A stretch of DNA of 64,000 nucleotides from Mytilisepta virgata (GCA_028015205.1 CM051516.1:58532230-58596229); one strand, 5' to 3'. Counted from the stretch's first letter, positions 22,346 to 33,827 are shown. The notes: a model not told the origin generated them from the sequence alone. Numbers and translations: made by a program.

Positions 22346-22769
22346 ACGTAGATCATACTGTGTCTGAAAGCTAAATCAACATTCCATTTTTAAAGGAATT
22401 ATATTCGAAGTTATTGTTTCTGAATGTTTTTTACTGCTAATGTTCATTTGTCTTTATATGTTTTGCACAATTTTTTTTTACAGTAAAGATTTTGATTAAT
22501 TTTATCCAAAAATATTTACAATTGTTAGCGACATGTTAGTACATATTAGTAGAGTTCAAGATCAGCAATAAAAGGTACATAAGAGCACATTGGTTTCCTT
22601 CTATCTGCCAATAAACGGACAAAGATTTAGTACTAGACAATTGCATTTAATATGAAAATTATGATAAGGCTATCAGGCAGTGGAATGTATAGTCGAAAAG
22701 GTGTAAGTTTTATAGAGTTTTCTACAGAACATACATTTGTAGTTTATCTAAAACCTCCAAATTTTGTGT

Positions 22770-22985
22770 GGCCTACGTGGCAAATTTGTGTAGGCATTGA
22801 CTATCAGTAGCACATCTCCGGATCCAGCCAGTGTCGACCTTGGTCTTTATTGACAAGGATATCCTGGTGGATGGTCTCCACGGGTACTCCTGTTTCCTTT
22901 GCCAATAAAAACCGGTCTTTATCGCTATTTTACAGCTATTTGTGTGTAAAAGACGTAAAACCCCCATAAACCGAAGACTTTTTGA
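22770..22985 (+). mobile_element. SINE fragment, plus strand
   Basis: It shares the SINE body seen at 4,271-4,535 (antisense) and 43,465-43,665: 'GGTCTTTATTGACAAGG', 'GGTGGATGGTCTCCACGGG', 'TACTCCTGTTTCC', 'GCCAATAAAAACCGG', then a decayed 'GACGTAAAACCCCC' tail. It is diverged. The frame that crosses it on the other strand is incidental. Confidence 0.55.
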
Positions 22986-23864
22986 AATTTCCAACATAAT
23001 TAACACAGAATTATTTTCTAGTGCTAAATTGAAAAAAAAACAATTATAAGAATATACCAGATTTTTATATATCCAATAATAAGAAAATACTGGTGAGACG
23101 AGCTGATTTAGGTCAGCTATATATATTTCACAATTGCGATTGGCTAAATTAAGGTCAGCCTCGAGCTCGGTATCAGTGACCTCGAATGCAAACAACAGTT
23201 TCGTATAGAGTTCCAGTTGTTTTCCCCGAAATATATTATGTCATAGGTATAGAATTCCCTCTATTTATAAGTTCTAGAAATTGATTTCTGATTGTTTTTT
23301 TTTTTTTTTTTTTTTGGTTTCATTATTTAAATTAGAGTCTTGGCTTTATTTTAAGTTTAAAAAATGCATGAAATGTAAAAAAGTTGTTTTTTTTTCCAGA
23401 AATTTTATTAATTGGAGACTTCTCTGAAAAAATCCAAAAATAGGGTAGGTGAAAACACATTTTTATTACACTTCATGTAGCAATTTTAAAAGGTGGCGAA
23501 TGTACCCTGAAACTACATGCGCTTAAACCAGTTGAATGTGTACATTAGAAAACACATATACTCAGTTCTCTAAATTACACAGGAATCCTTGCTAGGATGC
23601 TCTGAGGTTGGTCTGTTTTTGAAATATTTGAAGGGGGAGGCTTATTTTTTTTCAGTTCTCTTTCTGTAAAGGTAAGAATTGGTTGTCTATGGGTATATGA
23701 TACAGCCAATTGTCCAGCTATCAATCTTTTGATTATATTCCTTCAAATCATGACGTCATGAAAACTACTAAGAAAAACTGTTGTGTGCACTCTTCGGTAT
23801 CACGCTGCAATACACTTAAATGCGCTCCAGGTAAGCGAAAGGATGTTCGACAAAATAATATGAC

Positions 23865-24994
23865 AGTAGTATATATGCGGTTTTCAGTTATGATTTGAGG
23901 AGGTGGTGGGGGAGCCTCCACCGGAAGTGACGTCAACCGGAAATCGAACGGACGTCACGTGACCGGAACCGGTAGTAGTGTGTTTTTCCGCCATTTGTTT
24001 GCGGAAATGACGTCAGCCACGTACCAGGACCCGGATGTGTGGTCTGCGCATGCGTGACCGGAACTGAAAGTGGTTTGCGCACATGTGCAACCGGAAGTAG
24101 TGTGTTTTTCCGCCATTTGTTTACGGAAGTGACGCCAGTCACATGCCAGTACCCGGATGTGTGGACTGGGAAATGCGCAACTGGAGGTAGTGGATTTTTG
24201 CGCCATTTTTTATTATTTACTTACGGAAGTGACGTCAGTTACGTGGTAGTACACGGATGTGCCATGCTTGACCAGAATTCAGATTGGATGTCTCCCCTTT
24301 TCCCGCGCTTCTCGGTCGTCTCTCGGTCTTTCATCGGAGTGTATAGGGTAAGGGTCTATCATCGAGCCTCTGATACGTTCACTGTTATGTCGAAGTCCGA
24401 GAGTATACGAAGTACAGAGGTACTGTTGGATTATCTCCCCGTTTTCCCGCCCTTTTCGCCACGGGTGATGTTTTCCGTTCGTTCAAGGGAGGACCAAAGG
24501 TAGGACTGGATTATGTCCCCTTAACCCCAGCTGATGGTGTCCTCATTAGGTCAGTGAGAGTATTAGTCCCTAGAGACTCGATGCGAGACCCTTATCCTAT
24601 ACAAATCGGCGACCGAGAAGCACGGGAAGAAGAGGAGATAATCAGTCAAGCATAGCACATCCGGCTCCCAGCTAGTGACTGACGTCACTTCCGTAAACAA
24701 GTAACGGTAAAATGGCGCGAAAATCCACTACTTCCTGTTGCGCATGCGCACAAACCACTTCCAGGTACTTCCGGTTCCGGTCATGCATGCGCAGTCGGCA
24801 CATCTGGGTATTGGCACGTGACTTCTGTCACTTCCGTAAACAAATGGCGGAAAAATACTGCTTTCCGTTGCGCATGCGCGAAAACCACTCCGGTCCCGGT
24901 GACGTCACTTGCGTTGAGGTCATTTCCGCGTCTGGTGACGTCACTTTCGGCACCTCCTCCTCAAATGCGACTTGAAAACCGCAAATATACTACT
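23865..24994. mobile_element. 1.13-kb foldback element with CRE/ETS/NRF1-like site clusters
   Basis: The ends are inverted ('AGTAGTATATATGCGG' and 'CCGCAAATATACTACT') and flanked by TATGAC on both sides (23,859-23,864 and 24,995-25,000), which looks like a 6-bp target duplication. The arms continue inward as long inverted repeats: 'GGAGGTGG' with 'CACCTCCTCC', 'TTTTCCGCCATTTGTTT' with 'AAACAAATGGCGGAAAA', 'TTCTCGGTCG' with 'CGACCGAGAAG'. The loop is at about 24,420-24,540. The arms contain six exact TGACGTCA octamers (23,928; 24,008; 24,230; 24,680; 24,900; 24,936), two TGCGCATGCGC sites (about 24,740 and 24,869) and many CCGGAAGT/ACTTCCGG sites. It is markedly GC-rich against its AT-rich surroundings and lies in the intron of gene A. 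No protein-coding frame is supported. Confidence 0.85.
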
Positions 24995-26016
24995 TATGAC
25001 AAAACTGTTTGCGATGAATAAGAAATGGAACGGTCATTTTCATTGGTCAATTCAACCATTCGACCTCAAATAATTGCCTGATTAAGCCGCTCTATCTTTT
25101 TTCCGATTTTGAAAATTGGTCCCAATTTAAAACTGTATTGCGCAGTACATAGAGTCGTGATAATTCAGCATTCCCCCGCATATTCAGGACGAGATATTTT
25201 CTTGTGACCCGAATTATGAACTTATATTGAGAATGCTTTGTGGAATTTACGTGTGCATACAAAATCAGGTTGCATATATATACTTGCAAAAGATTATTCA
25301 TATTTGTTTTACGGTCCTTCTGTTCTTAAAGGTTTCATATTTGTTTTTAGGACATTTGAATTATAAGTAAACCCTGTCCCCTTTCTGCTTGTGTTTGTTC
25401 ACCAACAAAAAGGTTCTAGATAGCCAGATCCAGATATTTTGTCGATAAATAATTTGTTAGTGAATCATTATAAAAAGCGTGTGATAAGATAACTTTTTAA
25501 TTGATTTTATTAAATTATGAACCTTTAATTTCTTATCAGTTTCTAGTGTTTAACATTTTTTCTTATTCATTATTGTTTTAATTGACAATTTTCGTACATA
25601 AATGAATCTAATAAATTTTCATTAAAATTTATGTTTAAATTTTAGAACTTCCACAAAATCCGACAGAAGGCAAAAATCTTCATGTAAATCTGTCAATAAA
25701 TTAATGTGCTAACATGTTTGATGGACGTACTTTTAATCTACGAAACTTTTAATTTGCATGCATTATTTCTGTTAAAGGAGAAAGTACAATTTTACTATGG
25801 CATATTATGTCTGGTTTGATTCTGAAATAAAGCATGTGTTTGTAGGTCTTGCTCTCTGTAGTCTGACCAGAATGCAGTTAAAAATAGCTCTCATTTTTTG
25901 TTATTTTATTGGAAACAAAAATCTTCATTTTATACTAAGTAGTTTTCTTCTTTGTATCCTTGTATTAATAAGAAAAAATATATATATAAAATTTGGGAAA
26001 GCTAAATAATTATTAC
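24995..26016. other. AT-rich intron remainder of gene A
   Basis: The region between the foldback element and exon 1 of gene A is plain AT-rich DNA. I see no additional exon or repeat I can support. Confidence 0.45.
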
Positions 26017-26098
26017 CTGTTTGTATTGTAGCTGCATCAACTAAAATCACACAAAATGTAATTAATACAATGTATAACAAAAATTCAACACTTTTCAT
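26017..26098 (-). CDS. Gene A, exon 1: signal peptide
   Basis: The ATG at 26,098 opens M-K-S-V-E-F-L-L-Y-I-V-L-I-T-F-C-V-I-L-V-D-A-A-T-I-Q-T. The hydrophobic core is at residues 6-20 with likely cleavage near D-A|A. The exon ends 'ACAG|GTAATAATT', one base into a codon (phase 1), and joins the exon at 21,518 to restore an alanine codon. The first intron is about 4.5 kb. The A-T-I-Q stretch after the signal also opens exon 2 of gene D, which supports homology. The ATG is preceded by a run typical of a short 5' UTR. Confidence 0.82.
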
Positions 26099-26519
26099 GA
26101 CGAATTACTAGTAAGAAAAAACTTGTACTTTGGGTTATAATTCATATATCATGTGTTCTGTTCATATGAATATGAATATAGAAACTGATAACAAATTTTC
26201 ACTGATAATGTTATCACATTAGGATGGACAATGTTCTGTATCTTATATATGTTATAATGAGTATAACTAATCTTGATGCACGGGGCCATATAGTGGGTGA
26301 CAAAACTGAACAATGTCACGTTCCTCCTACCGATAAAATAGGATACAGTACAGTTCATGCACTAATATTTTTCCAAAATTTTAAACAAGCTCAATTTTGT
26401 ATTCTTTTCATATACCCCAAGAAATTTGCATCTTCATTGCAAGTACAAAGTCGCACACGCATGCGCCAAAATAAAGTTCTCCTCTGCATATGCTGTAGTC
26501 TGAATCAATTATAAATGCG

Positions 26520-26525
26520 TTTATT
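26520..26525 (-). promoter_or_regulatory. Polyadenylation signal AATAAA for gene B
   Basis: AATAAA on the minus strand lies 50 bp past the gene B stop codon. Only about 475 bp separate the gene B stop from the gene A start, so this compact spacer must hold the end of B and the promoter of A. Confidence 0.5.
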
Positions 26526-26574
26526 ATATCACAAATTAAATCAAAGCTGATGAGTTTAATATGTCTCCTTAACC

Positions 26575-26873
26575 CTACATTGATTCATATGATCCATGGC
26601 TTTTTCTTGTTAAAAAGTTGTACAAGATGAGAAATATTATGCATAGTCCAGCTGCTAATATAAAACCCCCTCCAAATGAAGCGCCATCAAATTTACGCCC
26701 TGGCTCTTTGGTTGTAGTTGTTGTTGAGGTTGTTCCGGTAATGACCGAAGATTTTGTTGTTTGGTCTGGATTGGTAGTCTGAGAGTTCGTAGTTGTCATA
26801 GATACGACACTGGAGGAAGTTTCGGTGGAACCGGATGTACTCGTTTCATTTTTGTTTGCTATACTTACATCGG
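26575..26873 (-). CDS. Gene B, exon 2: mucin stalk, membrane segment and tail (CD164-like sialomucin)
   Basis: Acceptor 'TACTCTTTTTTCAG', phase 1. With exon 1 (31,011-31,092) it gives 126 residues. The Thr/Ser-rich stalk has N-E-T and a run of threonines just before K-E-P-G-R-K-F-D-G-A-S-F-G-G-G. The membrane segment is at about residues 97-115 (I-L-A-A-G-L-C-I-I-F-L-I-L-Y), and the tail T-R-K-S-H-G-S-Y-E-S-M ends in YESM, a YxxPhi-type sorting motif at the extreme C-terminus, as in vertebrate CD164. It is nearly the same as gene A from V-I-T-G-T-T to the membrane, so A and B look like the most recent duplicates. Confidence 0.86.
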
Positions 26874-27239
26874 CTGAAAAAAGAGTAGAAACAAATTAGC
26901 GTATACTGAGGCAACATTGACGATTGGTGAAATTTTATTTAAATCAGATCTTCATTCCTATGGAGATATATGTACATGTAGCAACATGAATTTAATCTCA
27001 GTATGTTGATCGTATTTTATTGAGTTATTATATGTCACTTCGCCTTAAAAGGCACTTGCTACCTTGATGTAATGAAAATACATATTCTGAATAGGTGAGA
27101 AAACGCGACGGAATTGAATAATGGAAAGAACAAACTTAATAACACCAATTGTTTAAACTTAGTATGAAAAATTCGATATATTATATCTCATCAGCACTGT
27201 CCACTGTCCAGGGCCGAAAAAGTGAATATCACACACGAA

Positions 27240-27848
27240 GACCTATAAAGCTGAAAAGCAGCTTCATAAGCTAGAAGTACTGACAGGGTAAAATCCTCAC
27301 AAACAATATCCAATAAACTGAAGAGCAGATTAACCAAAAGCGTAAAATCCTCACAAACAAAAACCCATTAAGCTGACGAGCAGTTTCATAAGCCAGAAAA
27401 ACCAAAAGGGTAAAATCCTCACAAACAAAAACCCATAAGCTGAAAAGCAGATTCATAAGCCAGAAAAATCAAAAGGGTAAAATCTTCATAAACAAAAACC
27501 CATAAAGCTGAAGAACAGATTCATAAGCCAGAAAAATCAAAAGGGTAAAATCCTCACAAACAAAAACCCATAAAGCTGAAGAGCAGATTCATAAGCCAGA
27601 AAAATCAAAAGGGTAAAATCTTCATAAACAAAAACCCATAAAGCTGAAGAGCAGATTCATAAGCCAGAAAAATCAAAAGGGTAAAATCCTCACAAACAAA
27701 AACCCATAAAGCTGAAGAGCAGATTCATAAGCCAGAAAAATCAAAAGGGTAAAATCCTCACAAACAAAAACCCATAAAGCTGAAGAGCAGATTCATAAGC
27801 CAGAAAAATCAAAAGGGTAAAATCCTCACAAACAAAAACCCATAAAGC
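27240..27848. repeat. 68-bp minisatellite, about 9 copies, in gene B intron
   Basis: The unit includes 'AAGCCAGAAAAATC', 'AAAAGGGTAAAATCC', 'TCACAAACAAAAACCC' and 'ATAAAGCTGAAGAGC'. 'GGGTAAAATC' recurs at 27,408, 27,475, 27,543, 27,611, 27,679, 27,747 and 27,815 (spacing 67-68). The rightmost copies are almost identical and the left ones diverged. It is non-coding. Confidence 0.95.
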
Positions 27849-28095
27849 TTTTACATCTAGTACCTGGATAAAAAAACAAAAATGTATACATAGCAATCTA
27901 TTGTTGAGAAGATTTATATGCCAAAACTAACAAAAAGTGAAACACTCTTAGAGGACGGAAAGGGGGGGGGCACTTCTTATTTCAAAAGCTTTTGCATCTT
28001 CTAATAGAATTATTAAGACATTTGGGGTACTAGACAACAACTCTGAAACGGGATTAGAAATTTTCAAAGAGAGCTTTTAGTACAACCTTCAAAAT

Positions 28096-28205
28096 GGAGC
28101 ATGTGTCCACAATATAACAAGCTCTTCAAATGGGACATGTGTCCACACTGTTTAACAAGCTTTTCAAATGGGACATGTGTCCACACTGTATAACAAGCTC
28201 TTTAG
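28096..28205. repeat. Short tandem repeat of about 38 bp, three copies
   Basis: 'CATGTGTCCACA', 'ATAACAAGCTC' and 'TTCAAATGGGA' recur three times in a row. It lies in the gene B intron, is non-coding, and is degenerate at its edges. Confidence 0.8.
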
Positions 28206-29324
28206 TGGCACAATATTAATAGATTCTGAAGAAATTCTGTCGAAACTACAAATTATCTATTTATATCACAAGCAACAACTCCGAGACTAAAAATAAATGA
28301 GAGCATACACCTCAAGTATGGGATGACGTTATTTAATACCGTGAAATTTTATTTCAAAACCAGTAGTACTTTTCACAAAAAATCTTAAAAGAAAAATCAC
28401 AGATTCTAGTATAACTTACGAATGATTTTACCCTTAAGATATTTTGTGAAAAGGGCCCCTTGAAATATTTTTATGAATAAATAAACAAATGGATAACAGG
28501 AAAAGTACAATGATATACCAATCAATCAATGCCACCCAACAGACATGCAGAAACCCTGGACAAAAAAACCATAAAAGAGTATAAAAAACAAATATAAACA
28601 TAGCAGAGAGTCAGGATAGTCTGGCTTTGTACATATGTCGAAACTGAACTATTCTATTAGATTATGAAATAATTATGATCTTTTAATAGACTATACTGTC
28701 TTAACCAAAGATTTCACACGATGTTACCAACCTGTTAGTGCTCTAGTGTTTGTGCTGTCTTGTTCTAGTTATGATTGGTTTGCTGTCTTTTTGTTAAATG
28801 TTTGTAGTCAAAAATTTGCCTTGTCTTTGAAGTTTGAACTGATGGATTTTTCGCCACCATCTCGTCGGTACTTCTTTTGTTGATAGTTACTCATCTCACT
28901 TTTTATTTACTAGCACATAAATAATTTAAAATCATAGTTTCAAATTTATCTTGTTGGCATATTATTTTTCTTCCAATTACTATTTTTAAATGCATGTTAA
29001 CTTTCATTGATTCATCATATCATTTTTCTCGATCACATATATGTCACATATCCTGGATACGAATTATATTACAAAACGGATACAATTACTTTAAGAAATT
29101 GAAAGGAAAAGTACATGCCTTTTATTTGTATTTATATTTAAAGTGTTAATTGAATATTTTTTGAATGAAACCCAACTTAATGTGACTAACAAACATCCTG
29201 TTTGAAAATAGCTATGCTTGTAAACATGAACATCTAAAAAATCTGATACATTTTTAGAGGAACTTTTGGGGGGTTGTAAAAATGAAAAATGCTTGGTATG
29301 CTTTATAATATTTGCAAACCACCT
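28206..29324. other. AT-rich intron stretch of gene B
   Basis: It contains a fragment of dispersed repeat R4 at about 28,600-28,640. Otherwise I see no supported feature. Confidence 0.4.
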
Positions 29325-29645
29325 CGGCTGTTTCGTGGTAGCATGCTCGCCTAGAGTGCAGGGGGTTAGGGGTCACCTCGGCTGGCTCAAACCAAAGACA
29401 TTAAAAAAGTATTTGTTGGTTCACTGCTAAAACATTAGGAGACTTGTACAGGCTCAGAATTAGAATCAAATGTTTGCAAATAAGGTGACATCTCTTCATT
29501 CAAACTGTTATCTTGAGAGCTAATACGTTAAAATTCCGGCTCAACGTCTTGGTATAGCACAAGGCAGGTCGGTTGTATATTCATGTCACATCAAGGTGCT
29601 CTAGTCCTTAGTGGCTGTTAAACAACAATCATCAATTAATTAATC
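29325..29645 (+). mobile_element. tRNA-derived SINE, plus strand
   Basis: The head resembles a tRNA gene with a degenerate A box ('TTCGTGGTAGCATGC', 'TCGCCTAGAG') and a degraded B-box region ('GGGTTAGGGGTCACC'). The body follows, and the end 'TAGTGGCTGTTAAAC' plus 'AACAATCATCAATTAATTAATC' matches the (AATC)-type tails common in molluscan SINEs. It is in the intron of gene B. Its head differs from the SINE at 43,465-43,665, so it may be a different subfamily sharing the tail. Confidence 0.65.
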
Positions 29646-31010
29646 AGTGTTGGCATAGATCAAACCAATGTCCGTGTTTAATGAAACAACAACATGAGTA
29701 TTACAGAAAAGCCAAGAAGAAACAAAATATAAGTTCTTTGATAGTGAACAATTGTAGGCTAAAAAGATGACGAAAAAGGTGCAGAGTTGAATATTACTCG
29801 GTATCAAATGGGTGAGGATTTGTAGAAACAGTCCGTGAGCGTAAAAGTCTTAAAAACAAAAATCCAATATCATGTCTCTGCTATCCCTCCCTAAACACGA
29901 GTCATGTTTGAAAGGTCCAAGTAATTGGCATTTTCAATATGGGACATAAAGGTTTCATTTTTCAACAAACCTTTTTTAAAAAAAAAATATTTCGTTGACT
30001 GAATATCTTATTCTTCAATTATAACAGTGTTATCCATTGATCTGTTAGGTTCTTTAACCTGTTATACTTTTCAGGAGCGGGTCCAGGTGAGGGCGTAATG
30101 GGCGTACGCCCCCCCCCCTTTTTTCAAAAAAAAAAAAAAAACTATCATCATCTGCTTATATTGTATTGAATATGGCAATTTAATATACCATAGACAATTA
30201 ATGGAGAGAATTCGGCATAAAAATTTTAAACCCTGACACTTTAACTATAAAATATACATGCTCCAAGTCAGGAACCGTTACATTAGTGCATTTCACAATT
30301 ATTTTATGTTTTTTAGCAAAAAAAAAAGGTCCAAAAATTTTTAAAAAGTTTTATTATTCGCCCCCTCTTTCAAATATCCTGGAAACGCCCCTGCTTTTAA
30401 ACACCTCCAGACTTTAGGTTTGGTTCGTTGTTTTTAAGGCAAAAAACATGAACAATCATCGTGATTTTTTTAGGAACGCGTTTTCACAACCACACTTTTC
30501 TCTACTGCTCGTCAGAAAATATTTCTGGCATAAAAGATTCCTTTGTGAGGAAAAGGGGGGGGGGGGGGGGGTTATGGTGCATTTAAAGACAGAACGAATA
30601 TACGTTCAAGTCAGTTTTAAAAAAAGTAATGTCAAGGACGTATTCTACAAGAACTTAAAGGTAAGGTTACATTTAGACCTTATATGGTTTATTTGACCAA
30701 TATGAATCTCATTCTCGCATTTTAAAGATTGCCATATATGTTTGTTATAAATCACATTCCTGAAATTTCGAAATAAGCAGAATAATGTGTAAATTTAACT
30801 TTATCAATTGTTATGTATGAGAGAGATAGGCAGGTGTGAATTTGGCATCTTAACGGATTTTCTGTGTGATGGGTACAGTTAACGGAACTCGATTTTATAT
30901 ATTGATATTCTTTTTCCCAAGCAATAAACTGCAAGATTTTTCCCTGTTTACTCTAAATTGTGTTAAGAAAAGTGAATACAAAATGCAAAATACCTTAAAC
31001 TGGCAATTAC
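29646..31010. other. Remainder of gene B intron
   Basis: It contains a C-run (about 30,109) followed by an A-run, and a G-run (about 30,556-30,572). 'GGAGCGGGTCCAGG' and 'CCTGGAAACGCCCC' near 30,075 and 30,378 bracket a possible degraded repeat. No exon was recognised. Confidence 0.35.
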
Positions 31011-31092
31011 CTGTTGCACTAGTAGTGGCATTTATCAACATCACACATACAACTGTCGAAACAACGTACAACAAAAATCCACTAGAATTCAT
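31011..31092 (-). CDS. Gene B, exon 1: signal peptide
   Basis: The ATG at 31,092 opens M-N-S-S-G-F-L-L-Y-V-V-S-T-V-V-C-V-M-L-I-N-A-T-T-S-A-T, a 27-codon signal exon of exactly the same length as that of gene A and with the same G/E-F-L-L-Y core. It ends 'ACAG|GTAATTGCC' in phase 1 and joins 26,873. The intron is about 4.1 kb and holds the 68-bp array and a SINE. Reading past the donor gives a plausible but false extension of the frame. Confidence 0.83.
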
Positions 31093-31160
31093 TGTTGTGA
31101 AGAAAAAGAAGGAAGAGACTCATGCACTTATGTTTTCAGGTATCACATGTATTCTGTACA

Positions 31161-31168
31161 TATATATA
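31161..31168 (-). promoter_or_regulatory. Possible TATA box of gene B
   Basis: TATATATA lies about 70 bp upstream of the gene B ATG, a spacing compatible with a 5' UTR of about 40 nt. Such strings are common in this AT-rich DNA, so support is weak. Confidence 0.25.
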
Positions 31169-31369
31169 CGTGTGTAAGTAATGATTTGATAACATGCAAT
31201 TATAATAAAATTTTACAGATTATCTGCTGTACAAACACATGATATTTTCCATATCTAATGACCTTAATTGAAGATAAACTTAAGCTAAAACAAAGGAAAA
31301 TTAGGTTATGGTCCTGTTCATAAAAAATCAGACATTTACAAGTTCAGCGTATAAGATGTTAAGGTTAGG

Positions 31370-32030
31370 GTTGTCCTAAGGTAAGGGTAAGGTCAGTGTT
31401 AGGTTTGGTTAGAATAAGAGTAAAATCAGTGTCAGATTTGGTTAGGATAAGGATTAGGTTAATGTAAGGTTTGGTTTGGATAAGGGTGAGGTAAGGCCAG
31501 TATTAGGTTTGGTTAGGATAAGGACTAGGTTAGTGTAAAGTGGTTTGGATAAGGGTGAGGTAAGGCCAGTATTAGGTTTGGTTAGGATAAGGACTAGGTT
31601 AGTGTAAGGTTTGGTTTGGATAAGGGTGAGGTAAGGCCAGTATTAGGTTTGGTTAGGATAAAGATTAGGTTAGTGTAAGGTTTGGTTTGGATAAGGGTGA
31701 GGTAAGGCCAGTATTAAGTTTGGTTAGGATAAGGGTGAGGTAAGGCTAGTATTAGGTTCGGTTAGGATAAGGGTGAGGTAAGGCCAGTATTATGTTTGGA
31801 TAGGATACGGGTGAGGTAAGGTCAGTATTAGGTTTGGTTAGGATAAGGGTGAGGTAAGGCCAGTATTATGTTTGGTTAGGATAAGGGTGAGGTAAGTGCT
31901 AGTATTATGTTTGGTTAGGATACGGGTGAGGTAAGGTCAGTATTAGGTTTGGTTAGGATACGGGTGAGGTAAGGTCAGTATTAGGTTTGGTTAGGATAAG
32001 GGTGAGGTAAGTGCTAGTGTGTTATGTTAA
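31370..32030. repeat. 38-bp minisatellite with GGTTAGG/TTAGG-like motifs
   Basis: The unit is about 38 bp: 'GGTTAGGATAAGGGTGAGG', 'TAAGGCCAGTATTAGG', 'TTT'. The left part (31,480-31,700) repeats as a 71-bp dimer ('TAAGGCCAG' at 31,561, 31,632, 31,703). The right part repeats as a 38-bp monomer (31,703, 31,741, 31,779 and on). G is almost confined to one strand, and motifs such as GGTTAGG resemble but are not exact telomere repeats. It lies between genes B and C. Confidence 0.92.
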
Positions 32031-33827
32031 GGGTGAGTGTAAGGTTTATGTCCATAGTCATGTTAAGAGTTGTGATTAAGGTTAGGATTATTATTATGGT
32101 CACGGTTAGGGTTAATGTGTTAATGCATGCATTAGTGCTGGATGGGGTTAGGATTGAGGCGAGGAGTGTGGTTAAGGATAAAGTGTTTAAATGTACAGTG
32201 TTATTCACCAGTTCATTGATCATTATATGAAAGAAGACGACCATTTAATTTTGCTTACTATATTCACCAAGCGAAGTCTATGATATGATTTTATTGAGAT
32301 GTTGACCATTTGGTTTAACCTTAAACTCAATTTTACCAAGTCCTTACTTAGTGTATGGAGATGAGACATGGACAATGCCCGAGCCGCAGGCGAGGGCATT
32401 ATCATTGTTGAAGGCAATATCTGTCCCGAGGGCAGTCAAGTTATCATGATAATGCCCTCTATATAAGCAACTATTGTGTTTATTTCATTGAAGAATATAA
32501 ATCTGTTAGGTGTGGGTTCCTTACATGTACATGTATGTTGAATACCTCATGATGACCTCTGGATGTGTGTTTATGTTTCTGTCATTACTTTTGGTGCTAT
32601 GCTGGTATATTGTACATTCACGGAAGTTACTCATACATATTCTTTTTTCTACTTCAAGCATTACTGACAAGAATTTATTATTCGAAATATGCATACCTAC
32701 TAAGTACATAAAAAGGCACCCTGTTATATAGTATTACAACAATACTATTTGAGCAAGTATTGTTTTTATTTCATTGAAACCAAAATTTCATCTAGAATTG
32801 TCTGGAATTTAATTAACAACTGCTGCATCACGTTTGTGTTTTAAAAAGGGGTCGTAACTCTAAATTGCAAGCAGGCATTACCGTGTGGTGGTAATGCCCA
32901 CGGGCATTATCATGATAATGCTTGACATTTTAACGCAGATTAATAAATACCACATGACCATGTTTTAACCAATAAAAACAACTAAATTTTCTCTGATATG
33001 AAATAATGGATAATAATGTTTGTCAATAGAAGGAAACTTTTTAAAACGGATAAAAAAATTTTAGGAAAAAGTACTGATTAAAAAAAATAAAAACTGTACA
33101 AAATAAGAAAAAACTGCTCTAAAAATCTATTATTTGAGGAGCCCCCTTATCTATAACCATTTAGGTAGGTTTTTACCTTCACTTAGCCAAATCGTTTAGT
33201 TTGACTTATTACTTCCATCACACCAAGTCCTTGATCAAGCTTTAACAAAAGCCATGATCCGAGGATCTACCTACCCCCTATAAAAATTCTATCGTTGCTC
33301 TATCACCTGGGTACTGTTTCATTCTAGGTCGTAAGAGTTACGACCAGTTCTTACATGTATATAATTCATAGGATTTACGATCAGTCGTACATGTTATGAC
33401 TTTCAGTGAGACGGTACTTAATAAAATATATACATGTGCATTCTTTACGCAGAGAAAATGAAATCTTAAAACATAATTACTTCACTATCAGTATGTCAAT
33501 GGGTATGATTCTACGATTCCAGTGATTATCAAGATGTGCATATTTCGTCGAATTACGACATATCAGCTTGTTAAGTGAACGGTTGACATGTTAAAATTCG
33601 AAACCTTAAATCAAATTGTTAAAGGCATAAATCCAAACCAAATTGGCAAAAAGTTTTAAACCGTCATCTGTTCAGGAGGACGATTCAATGTACTTACTCC
33701 TTGGTTTCCATCTTCGGGAACTCCAGTCTTGATGTGGAAGTCAGTGAGAGTCATATGTTTTAATTCCGTTAAACTAATGACCGATTTTAAATTGCTATAC
33801 ATGTATGCATACCTGAATGTAATTGTT
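32031..33827. other. Spacer between genes B and C, left part
   Basis: Contains the inverted element at 32,436-32,930 (separate entry). A small palindrome-rich patch at 32,370-32,460 has 'GCCCGAGCCGCAGGCGAGGGC'-like inverted GC motifs. The rest is AT-rich with no gene recognised. Confidence 0.4.
32436..32930. repeat. Inverted-repeat element, about 495 bp
   Basis: The left arm 'GTCAAGTTATCATG' + 'ATAATGCCC' (32,436-32,458) is the reverse complement of the right arm 'GGGCATTATCATG' + 'ATAATGCTTGAC' (32,906-32,930). Each arm has the self-palindrome ATTATCATGATAAT or a near version. Inside, a phrase like 'TTTATTTCATTGAA' occurs twice (about 32,480 and 32,765). No coding frame was seen. Confidence 0.5.

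Noticed and set aside
22773..23195. 140-codon minus-strand frame
   Set aside because: It overlaps a SINE fragment and AT-rich intron of gene A, and shows no recognisable domain, signal peptide or splice context.
24039..24503. 154-codon plus-strand frame in the GC-rich foldback
   Set aside because: It follows the inverted-repeat arm and loop, matching frames appear on the opposite strand of the other arm, and no domain is recognisable.
29325..29400. A functional tRNA gene
   Set aside because: The A and B boxes are degenerate, no cloverleaf with a proper anticodon arm can be drawn, and the segment continues into a SINE body and tail.
31370..32030. True telomere or interstitial telomeric (TTAGGG)n block
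   Set aside because: No run of exact TTAGGG repeats occurs. The unit is a 38-bp minisatellite with only telomere-like words.
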